A stretch of DNA of 64,000 bases, taken from Pomacea canaliculata. Lineage: Eukaryota; Mollusca; Gastropoda; Architaenioglossa; Ampullariidae. The stretch covers positions 239,525 to 303,524 of the forward strand of contig NC_037593.1 of assembly GCF_003073045.1 (NCBI RefSeq). Direction: 5' to 3'. How positions within the stretch are numbered: the first letter of the stretch is position 1; every line of letters starts with the position of its first letter. The notes under the pieces are model-generated. The model had not been told where the DNA came from, ran no database searches, and saw nothing but the letters and a program-made list of their open reading frames with translations. This document shows positions 11,001-23,000 of this stretch, piece by piece. The position numbers and the translations under genes were made by a program.

Positions 11001-14000
11001 CAGTGCTCACTGTCTAAAAGCACGTCATGAAATGCTATAGCACTCAATGTCTTAAAAAAATACACCAGTTTAGTTGATTTTTACTGAATGATGATTGCAG
11101 TTGGCAGAGAGTTCTGTTCTCCCCACTCCTCGATTGGTTCTTCCCAGACTGTTTGTTGTTGCCATGCTCATTGGTGATCTCTGTTTGCTGGTTCTTGTGT
11201 TTATTGTATGGTTGACTTCAGTTTGTAGTCTTTTGTGCGCAGTAACTGAGTTTATATAAAAATTGCGGGAAATGTGCTTTACAACTTCAATTATTATTAT
11301 TAAACTACATTTTCAAAATCACACTAAGTCCAAGGTACAACTGTCAATGTTACCAGATGTCAAAAATTGCTTTTAACAATGCCATTCGATGTAAATTTTT
11401 TGTTGTTGTAAGTTTTGTTGATTTTTAGTGAATGATCATCGCAGCTAGCAGATATCAGCAAGGAAGAGTGTTCTGTCAAGGTGCCTTTCCCTATGTCCTC
11501 TTTGAGATCACAACAAGAATCTTCATATAAGGTCACATTCACAATACTCTTTTGTACATCTGTCTCATGGGTGATGCTGTTTGGTTCCAGAAAGTGGGTG
11601 GTGTAATGTGTGTCGGACACACCTTGCACCTTTGGACAGCTGGCTGAGGTGTTCTGTAGCGTCATGGCAAAGCCATCACTTGGCGATGGGCCATACCAGA
11701 TGTTTTTGAAATGTGACTTGAAATAGCAGGATTGTCATTTGCAGCCACAGATCTGGATTTCATTCAGCCGCTCAGCATGGCAATTACCTTCAGCACTATC
11801 AATTTAGGTTTCGCAACTCTACCCATGAATAGTTTTCAGATTTGATAACTTTATCAACCAAACATAGTCCACAAACAGCTATGCCACTATCCAAATGACA
11901 ATTGACTACTGACCTGTGTAATGCACTGTCCTTCCTGCAATGCGCTGTACAATGTCCTCATCAAGAGCTTGGAAGCGGCATCCGGCACAGGCCACAATGA
12001 AAAGAGCACACACTGTGCTCCAGCAGACAGAAGGGCCCGTGTGAGTCCGACAACTCCGTCAGTGTTGACACGGCCTGCTCTGTCATCTGTGTAGCCAGAA
12101 TTAAGCACCACCAGTTTGGCATGAAGTCGCAAGTTCAAAATGTCAGCAGCTGTCAAGAGGTATTCGGACAATGAAGGCCCACCTAAGGGGCTCACATCGC
12201 TGGCACTGTCATCAGAATCAATGACAGGAAAATGCTGGGCAGACGTTGATGCAGCAAACTCTCCGGGGGAAAGAACTATAGATGACAGTTTCCATGAAAT
12301 GTGCGTAGCAAAGTGAATTACCTCTACCTGCAACAGAAAGGTGCCTTGTTTTAAAAAAAATCCAAGAAGGGTAAACCGAACTAACAAACTGCTTTGATAA
12401 ATAATTCTACAAAGATCTCCATAAAATAACATCACAGCAATATTTGTACCTGACCGTTAAGTGTGCAGTGGATTTCATGTACCTGTTCTACTTGATGCAA
12501 CACAGCTCCTTTTGTAGCCTCTGAGCCAATAAGTGGACGGCAAGAGAGCAGCTCTCCCAGTATACGAGCCTCATATTCTGCTCCAGGAATCTCCTTCAGA
12601 TGCCAGTGCTGGCAGATGCTGGGCGTCAACTGAGGATTGCCAACAACAAGCGCTCCAGACGATGCAATCAACGGGCGACCATGACTGTCCAGCTGTAAGT
12701 ATAAAATTATGACTAACATTTCTTAAATATGAAGATTTTTCTTCAGGTATTATCATCTACCTTCTCTCACTGATAATCTAAGTGTTGATACAGATCATAC
12801 CTGACTAAAGAAAGCCCTGAGTGACCATCGATCAGATCTATTAAAACAAGGTTGAAGGAAATACGCTAGACCCCATCCCTTTAAGAAAAAAGTCAAAAAG
12901 AGATTTGATTAGTCCACAATGTTATGGTCATCTTGTGATGTGCTAAGTGGCAAATGTGAGTCATGTCCTTCTCAGTCCCTTTCACTCTCACCTTTTCTGT
13001 GTTGTTAAGTGCAGAGATGGAGGGGACAATGATTAAGTTGAAGCGTTCGAACAGGTAGCGCTGTGCTTGTTCTGCACGCAGCATCAGGAATGGGATGAGG
13101 TAGAGATCCCCCTGGAGCACCAGCACCAAGTCCTGAGGCTCTTCCTGACACTCCGCCTGCTGTGCTATTGCCTCTTCCATGGGTGCCATGAGGCACTGAT
13201 ACAACGTGGACAAAGGAGACCGCCCGCCACACTTCTGCAAAGACATTTTTGCAAATTTCTAAACTGTTGAAAATGTAACAAGAAAAATGAGCTTGGAAAT
13301 GTTTCTATTTCCTACTTTTTTTAGGCTTGGTTTAATAATAGTTTTTTAAAAAAGGTCTGAATGAGCTTTTGTTTTAACCCCAATACATTCAAACAGCTAT
13401 ATGATAATACTCATCAACAATATTTGAACAAGTGCTATTTTCCGATACTCATTGCCGACACTGTGCTGTACCAGAGTACTGCAGTATCATATCCGAAGAA
13501 TTTGTCTTACTTTCTAAAAGCGCAGGTGTCAATTAACTGAAGTTAGACAAGAATTGAGGTACTTGCCTTGAAGCTGGCTTGGCGCTGTGGTGTCAGTGAC
13601 AAGCCCAGTGAGGAGCTAGGAAGACTAAGCACAGAGCCCAGGCTAACAGCACTACTGTTGAATGTGTGAGCACGGTTGATCATGGCCAAGAACCCTGTGC
13701 GGTCACTTTCTGCATTCAGTCGGCCACCCAGCTCTTCCAGCTGCTGTTGAAACACTTCACTGTTGGCATCACTTTCAGCATCACTTACATCCTGTAGATT
13801 CTGAATGCGACCTGACCTACAACAGCAGATGAGGAGAATGAATCTTCGAGATATATTGCAAAACAGTTTCAGCAAAACAAGAGAAACTCAACATGCAAAA
13901 GAAAGGGCATCACACAGAAACTGCTGAATGGATGACATGATATCAATGCAAACTGTTTTGGTCAAGGCTTTGTGGACATTACTAGTCTGCTGCTATCCAA

Positions 14001-17000
14001 AAGTGGATTGGTAATACATTACTGACAGTGGATGAACCTTTAATAATATGGTGTGACGATCATTTGGTAATACTGAAGGTAATCCTTATCAATACCAGAG
14101 CAGCAGTTATTGCAGTCTCAACGGTCTGTGAAACACTATGCAGGATTTGCCAGCCTCATTGACCATTGTGCTAATGTAATCACCCAATGACTAGCACAGG
14201 GCATGAGAGAATGAATGAATCAATCACCATGGAAACTCTACCAAAGAATAACCAAACTGTACACAGATCTCGCAAATCTCACGTTCCCACACCACTACTG
14301 GTGGTCTGTGTTTGTTCCATAACTACTGACCGGTGGCCACTGCTGGTAGTAGCGATGTGAGTCTCTATGCCCATGGATTCTCTCACTTGACCCACACAGT
14401 GGTCAAGCAAGGAAGTAGATGACACACTCAGAAGTGACTGCGTGTCAACACCATCTGTGTCATTTTCCAGCTCCCAGAGACTGAGCTCATGGAACTTCAC
14501 AAGTCCTGGAAGGTAAATTGATGATCATATTATCACTGGTATTCTTTATCTATTCATGAAGCTATAATCATGGAATTAAGACATCTCCTCTGTTAATCAA
14601 ACTATAATAGTAGAATAAGGACATATCCACAACACAAAGTCTCCACCTACAGCCCTTTTTATGTTTTAAAAAAGACCCAAACTAAGACAAAGTGTTCTAC
14701 AGTGACAAAAAGTACAACAAAATATTATTGTCCAGATACACTGACTTACCCTTCTTGGGACTAAGAAGCCAAGTGTAGAGACTGCCAGCTGCCACAGAGA
14801 AACACAATACCAAAGCTTTCTGTTTGGCCACTGTGGCAGTCATCTGGTCAATGGTGATGGGGGACAGATCCATGGTGGTGCCATTAAAGAGACCTGCTGA
14901 GCCAGCCTGTCGCTCCAGCAGCAAGTCTATGAAGGCTCGGGTGCATGCTCGCTCAGCAACAACCAGTGCCTCGTCAGGACGACCAAGAGTCACCAAAACA
15001 CGCTAAAACATAAGTACAGATTTTTAATTAACATTAGCAAGAAAAATACCACCTCCTCTGCTGGCATTTTAATGCACTGTAACCAGAGTAAAAACAAAAT
15101 AAAAAAAATAAAAAGAAGTAAAGGAAGTGCCATGAACTTCCAATCATAGAGGAAGTGAGGTGAACAAGACCACACATCTCAGTCCTCAGGAGACTACACT
15201 TAGTCACTGTGGTGTGTTGTGATAAGAGACTACACAGCTGAGTTGTCAGCAGACCACACTTATCCACTTCTTTGTGAAGGAATATCTCCTCTCCCTCACT
15301 GTCCTGGACTTCCCCAACCTTTTTAAAGTCATTTTGCATTCAATTGCTGCATTGACTATGAGGTACCGGAAAGTACTCTGCACCAGAGAGATAATGTGAT
15401 ATAGAGATAAGGAGAAATGGAGATAAGGAGCCTTATGTTTCAAGTGCCAGTTCTCTAGTCACTTGGCTCTCTTCTTTCCTTATATATGGTAGAACATCAA
15501 AGAAGGCCTCATTCTAGTCACCAATGGCCATGTAATACCTCAACAAGTGCAGTACTGCTGGATAACCAACTTGGAGCTTACTTTTGCACCACAGTAGGTG
15601 TATGTGAAGGATGTCCCCTATCTTCTTGCAGAACATCATGCTCAAAGCTCTCCATGACCATCATACTCCCATCTCAACTGGCGGAAGACCAATTTACAGA
15701 TGACATAGACCTGTTAGCAGGTACTAACAAAGAACTGCAAGGCACAACCAACTGACTGAAATGCACTTCAAATGCACGTGGAATGTAGACCATAACTGAA
15801 AAGAGGAAAGTTATGGTCAATGGCAGCAGCAAAGCAGAGATCTCTATGAATGGGGTAAGAAGAGATCAGCAGCTTCAAATACTTGGGAGCCACCCTCTCC
15901 AACGACGGCAGCTCCATGCCAGATATCCTCAGCAGGATCACAACAGCAACAGTGGCAATGACTAGGCTAAATAGGATCTGACATAGCCATAAGATAAGGT
16001 TCACTACCAAGTACAAGCTGTACAAATCCCTGGTAGTGCCCCTCCTGCACTACGTATGTGACACGTGGACTCTACTTGCCAAGATGGAAAGGAGAATCCA
16101 GTCATTCGAGAACATGTGCCTGAGGCTGTTCAGGATCTCATACAGAGAACGTAAAACCATCTTGTAAACATAACATGTTGTAACATTGGTTTGGGTACCT
16201 GTGTTCAGCTACAAATACATCATTTTTATTTTAACATCCCTACCAATGTTTAATATCAATTTATTTGAGCTTTCTCTACATCATTGTTTTGCTTCCATCC
16301 CCTAATCTCAGATCCATACAGAAGAATATGCTTTATTTTTGTGTCAAATATTTTAAAGATTATGTCTGTTGGGAGGTTCTTTAACCTAAAATACGTCTTC
16401 TTGATTCATCAAAGGCTTTTAATGCCTTTCCAGATTAATTGTCAGTACATTTGCCCCAGACTTGGAAAAGAACAGTAGAGAGCGAGGCAAAGGACATCAG
16501 AACCACCTGGGCCCAGCTGAAGGGGGCTTCCCAAAACTGGGTCTGTTGGCAAGGTGCTGTTGCGGCCCTATGCTTCTCAGAGGAGCAACAAGGAACAAAC
16601 TAAACAAACATTTGGCCCACTTAAGTGTAAATGTGAATATAATGACTAAATAAATATAACTAGGTTCTACAGTAGTCTTCTTTCCAGTATAGTTATGCAG
16701 ATAATAGCTAGTTGTGCAGACTGCACAATGGTTTACATGGTAAAACTGAGCACAGTACATGCAAGAAGCCACTGTGCACATAGTAGAAAATCAAACTAAC
16801 AGAGAATTTATACATCAAACTACACAAAATCTGTGATTACTTGAAGAGCTTGGTAGCATGCAGTCTGTAGATCAAAGAGGGATAACTTGTATTCTGATGA
16901 GCACTGTGACTCGCGACGGATGGTCTCAAATAAGTCTGCCGCTGTGTTCATCTGTTTCTGACATTCCTCAAGATTGCCACTGCCCCACAGTGCAAGGCCA

Positions 17001-20000
17001 AGACGATGGCGAATTTTGGCCTCATCCTCCCTTCGCCGCAACTGTTCTGCAATGGTCAGTCCCTGCTGCAGGTACTGCACAGCTTGAGTGTGGTGGCCCA
17101 GGGCTTGGTGTACTCGTCCTGCACAAAGCCACAAAATGAGGCCTGATGACCCTTTTCTACACAAGTACAGAAATACGAACGAGGGCCTGGTGTACCTACT
17201 CTGCACAAGTATTAAGGTAAGAGCCACAAAGCAGGATGCAAAATGTCAGCTGATGAATGCAAATGTAAAGTGTGTAGAATTTTCTTCTGTCCAAAGACAA
17301 TGACAGAGTGGTCACATTTATCATTTAAAATTTAAATGATAAATGTGACCACTACACAGCAACATAATAGCTGTGATTACTCTCCTTACAGAAGTCAAAG
17401 GTCATTTTAACAAAAAAAAAACCACTGCTGCTGCATTTGAAATGTACTGTTTAATGGAAACAATACCTTTTCTCAGTTTTTCTATTCATGCACTATTTAT
17501 GAGTTATTCTATTCATGTTTATCCTGTCAGTCAATATTGTGTAACGTCAACATGATCTCAATATACAATATACATTTGATGCAGAATGTGAAGGTAGAAA
17601 TGGGGCAACAACTAGCCAGGAGTGGAATTCCATCACAAATGACAATGCAGGTAAATGAAATGCAAGGTCAAGAGCAATGAGGAAAGAAAGGAGCACCCTC
17701 ATGACCTTGCTACTCACCAAGACTGCTGTAAGCAAGTGTCTTGGCTACCCGGTCATTCATTTCTGCCGCAATGCTCAGATGCTGTTCTTGATGCTTCACT
17801 GCTTCCTTGTAGTTTCCCAAAGATTCATGGGACAGGCCGAGGTTTCCATATGCCCGACCTGCAGCACAACCAGGATCACAAATTTAAGGGATCTTTATAT
17901 ACCCGTCATGTTCTCTCTGCTCAAAAGTAGCCTGTTGCCAGTTTTACAACACAATTACTGTTGTTAATTAAAGTAATGATGTCAAATGTAAAGCTAAAGT
18001 TGTATAGGGAACATAGATATGCCAGAAACAAAGAAGATTTTAATTACGATCAACAAGCATACCCAAAACACTGGATCCACTCAATAAAATTGAAAATATT
18101 TTAAGCCCAAGAAACTAACAGAACTATAACTAAAGCATAGAAGAACAAAGAAGTGCTTTGTAGGTCATCTGAGTACTGATAATAGATTCATATCAATGAG
18201 TATATAAATAAGTGCTTGCAATTTGTGTCTCTGGGTATTGACATGAGGGACAATCTCTTGTAGCCAATTGTTAAAACTGAGTTTTAAAATTCTCAAGTTT
18301 CAAATGAGTCAAATAAATGAATTGCCAGTACAATAGCACACACTGTGACTATACTTAGTTAACCACTCTTAGTGAAGCAAATGTAATGCACACTATAAGT
18401 TATTTCTTGCTGTCAAAAGAGTGAAAAAATGCCAGCATAATACAGAATAGGCACACTCACATTGTCTGACTTTACTGGTAATGACCTCCGCAATGTGCAG
18501 GTCCATGCCGTGATACTTGAGGGCAGTTTCATACTCGCACATCTGCTGATACACTCCACCAAGACCACAAGCGGCATCTCCTTCACACTCTTTGTCCCCC
18601 ATCTCTCGTGCAATCCCTAGCTGCTGCTCAAGGCAAGAGACGGCCTGCTCAAAGTTGCCTAGAAGACTGTGCAGACAGCCAAGCTCACCATATGCCGATG
18701 CCTTGGCTGCACAACTACTGAGCTGGTGAGCCACATAGAGACGCTTTTCAAAGCAAACCAAAGCCTGTTGAAGATTGCCCACAGCCTTATGGGCATTGCC
18801 AAGGCCACGGTAGGCTTTGTCTTGGTCTGCCAAGCTACCAAGCTGCTGTGCTAGTATAAGGCACTGTTCATGCCACTTGACTGCCTCCTCAAAGTCTCCC
18901 AGAGCCTCATAACAGTCCCCAAGGTTGCTGAAAGCACGAACTTTATCCTGAAGCGTAGCAGGTCCTGTCTGCTGCTCAAGCATAGCAAGCTGCTGCTCAA
19001 AGAAACCGATGGCCTCTTCCAGCTGCCCCATGTTCATTCTTGTGATACCCAGATTCCCACAGGCTTGACCTTCCAGCTTATGTGAGCCAATATCACGACT
19101 CCTGTCCAGCATTTCCTGGTAATACTTGAGAGCACTGTGGTAGTTTCCCATGGAGGTGTGAACGTTTCCCAGATGGCCATGAGCCCGACATTCTCCCTGG
19201 AGGTCAGCCTTTTCCTGCCGCAAAGTCAGCTCTTGGGTGTGGCAGGACAGAGCCTTGTCATGCTGCCCAAGCAGTCGGTGGGCATTACCCAAAGCTCCAA
19301 GGGAACTTGCCATCAGATCCTGGTCCTCTGCTTGCTGTGCCAAAACAAGCTGCTGGTTGTAAACCCTGACAGCCCCAGCCATATCTCCCATCTGCAAGAG
19401 TTATCGACAACGTAAGTGAAGTTGGTGTTAATCAGTGATGCCCAACCTTTTTCGGCCTGGGGGCCAAATACATTTCCGACATGCGTGTGACGGGCCGCTT
19501 CACCGCAAAAATATAAAAAAGAAAAAAAAAATAGAGCAGATACCATTTTTATTAGAAACAAGTTGTACTTACCATTAATTATATACTAATTAGTGGGATA
19601 TTTGAAGTTGTTTACCCGAAACCAACTTCTGAATGTCCGACAGCATAGTAGAGACACAAAGTCGGAGAACTAAATCGAAATGTTCGTCCATCGAAAAAAA
19701 GATTGAGAGACTCCCCTGCGTAGGGATAAATACTTCTTCTTCCCTTTTTTAGTTTTTTTTTTTTAAATATTACTAACATGCCGATTTCCTGCACTGTGGG
19801 CAGAAGTTTCGCGGGCCAGATGGGACCTCGTCGCGGGCCGGATATGGCCCGCGGGCCGAAGTTGGGCATCCCTGGTGTTAATGATAAGAATAATAAGGTA
19901 TTTATAAAGTGCCCATTTTTGCTACAATGTGCACATGAAAGAACTCATGAACACATGCACAAGCATACATATACATAGACACACCATGGGAGAAGGAAAG

Positions 20001-23000
20001 ATAAGTTTTAAGAGTCATTTTGAAGGAGGAGAGAGGTTTTCAGTGGAGTAGCAGTTCTTTCCAGGAAAGAGTAACAGAGATAGGAAAGGAATGCAGACAA
20101 AATGTAGGAAGTCTGGCTCAAGGAATGCAAAGCCTGAGGGGATCTGAAGAGGAGTGAGGAGAACAAGAGGATGTGTGAACTGGATAGGTTAGGTGGGGGC
20201 TGAGCAATTAACAGAGAATTAAATTTATATTAAATATGTTAAACTCATCTGAGTCATGCCCCTTCAGCACAGGCTTTGCTCTCTGGATGTATATATTTTT
20301 ATAATTTTCCACACAAAAAAAGTAAAAAAAAAAAAAAAAAAAAAAAGAGTTAGGTACAACTGAAGTTTTTCTTTTTAAATGTTCATAAATTTAATAGAAT
20401 TCTTGTTGTAACTGAATTTGCTTTTGCCACAGTTTGATATCCAGGAAAGGAAGTAAATGGATTGAAAAAAAAGGTTGTCGTAAAATAGGCTACCACAGCA
20501 AGCTGGGTCCTATCACCGCAAATCTTGCCCCAAATCCAGTTTTTATGTCAAAAAAAAAATATGTGGGATAATCTATAAGAAATCTCAAAACACAGAAAAG
20601 TGTTGAATATGCGTAAGTGCTATATGCAATAAGAATCCATGTGAAACCTCTGATCTTTGACTTGCCATTTTCGACAGGCAGTGACTAGATCTAGAAAATT
20701 TTTAATTACTGCCAAGAAACAAGCAACTAGGACATGCCAAGAAAGCTAGCTGCAGGAACATGATTCCTTCAGAGATATTCGCAGTTACATCCCTGAGTCT
20801 ACCTGTAGAAATGGACACCAAAAAATCCTTCATAAGACTGTCTTATGCAGCAATCTTACAGCTCATGCGGCCTTTAGAACAATGGTCTATGAAGAGACTC
20901 CTACGAGTTAAAAACTGGGAGCCAGTGGAGTGCAGTAAGGAGGAGATTGGCATCTTATGGAAAATGAGACAGGAAAATGCACAGGAAAATATTGACGGTA
21001 GAGCCAAGACAAGTAGGACAAGGGAGATAGTGGCAGCATCAGTAGGATGATATTTTCAGATCTGGATAAAGTGTCTGAGATAATAATAGCATGACTTGAT
21101 ATTATGGGATATGCCAGGACAGAGTGTAGTCAAATACAATACCCAACTTTTTAGCTAAGTCAGAAACAGGAATGGAAATAGGTGAGTTGGACAGCAAGGA
21201 AGCTGAGCAAGTTTTTAGTGTCTGCCAAATGCCAAGACACAGATGATGATAGGGATATCTTTGAGGTGTACATAATTTGGTACACCTGCTTGACATGATG
21301 TCCCCAACAGGTTATGAATCTCTGAAAGATTATTCGCCACTAAAATCTCAGGTATTTAGATACCAGTAAATTTTAAATGGTGAATATTAAATGCTGTATG
21401 GTCCCTATATAGGATACTTTTATGAAACTCAAGTACTCATGAAACCCACATCACGTAGAATTTCGCCAAGTTTCCTTCAAAAATTCATTTAAAGGACATC
21501 ATGTCAACAAATAGATGATGAAAGACCACTGTGTATTTACCTTCAGCATCAGATCCCCAATATTACCAAGAGCTCGAAACTTGCCAGCTGTGATCTTTAA
21601 TGTCTCCATCAAACGAAGGCACTTCTTTTGACATTCCAAAGATTCTTCTAATTTCCCAAGTGACTTCTGAGCAAGTCCCAAGTTGCAGTAGGCTCGAGCA
21701 AGGGCTAGACGGTCTCTTCGTTTTCGAGCCATAGCAAGGTCTTGTTCATAATATCGCTCAGATTCTGTGAAGTTTCCCATATTGAAATGTACATAGCCAA
21801 GGTTAAAGCATGCCTTGCTCTCTGACTCTGCATCTCGCAGCTCACGAGACAGGACAAGAAACTGTTCATAGAGAGACACAGCACTAGGGAAGTCTCCTCG
21901 AGCACAATGGAAGTTTCCAAGATTACACAAGGCCCGTGCTTCACTTGGGAGATCTTTTAACTCACGAGCAACGTTTAAGTGAGAGACATAGTGTTGCAAG
22001 GCACTTTCATACATTCCTAAGGACTGATACGCCACAGCCAGATTGCCATGAGTTGACCCCTGGGATTGGAAGTCGCCCACTTCTGTGGAGACTGTCAGTG
22101 CTTGCTTGTGCCACCTAACAGCCTGCTCATGCTTGCCAAGGGAACTGTAGGCATTTCCCATATTGCCATAAGCACGTCCTTGGCTAGCTTTGTCTGCCAA
22201 TGATCTAGCAATTTCCAGATTTTTTTTATGGAGTTTAAGTGCTGCATCATATTCACCTAACTGGTGATATATAATACCCAAGTTAGCACATGCACGGCCC
22301 TCTGCCACTCTGTCTTTGGTCTGAAGAGCATTGTCCAGCTGCTTTTCATGGTAGAACTGAGCTTGGTGCAGGAGACTGGCACACCTGGCTGCATGACCAA
22401 GTCCTGCATAGGCCCGTGCTTCAAGCATTCTGTCATGACGTTGTTCTGCGATTTTTAACACCTCTTTGTGGTATGCCATGGCCTTCATGTAGTCACGCTT
22501 ATAATGATAGGCACTTCCCAGGTTACTGAGGGCACGTGCCTCCTCTACAGGGGACTTGAGTGCACGTGCTATCTTTAGATGTTCTTGATGACACTCCACT
22601 GCACTATTAAAGTTTCCCATGGCCAGGTAAACAGCACCAACATTACCAATCTCCCTTGCTTCACTAATTTTGTCACCTCCTTGTTTGAGCAACAGAACAC
22701 ACTGCTTGTGGCTAGCAAGTGCATTTGGGTAATCCCCGATGGCAGTGTACACATGACCAAGACTGCTGAGAGCAGAACCTGCTGTCTGACGCTGTCGGAG
22801 CCTCATCGCCAGCACCAGTTGGAAACGATGATGGGTTAGAGATTCTTTGTACTGCCCCTTGGTAAAGAAAGCGGATCCCAGATTTCCATATGCTCGGCAC
22901 TCTCCATCCTGGTCTCCTGCACATCAGTATGCCAGCATACACAATATATCAGTATACCAATATAAAATCACATACACAATGTGCACAAGCGACTGTCCTA

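Noticed and set aside
10591..11010. 139-codon ORF on the minus strand
   Set aside because: Covers the SINE and its flanks; not conserved coding sequence.
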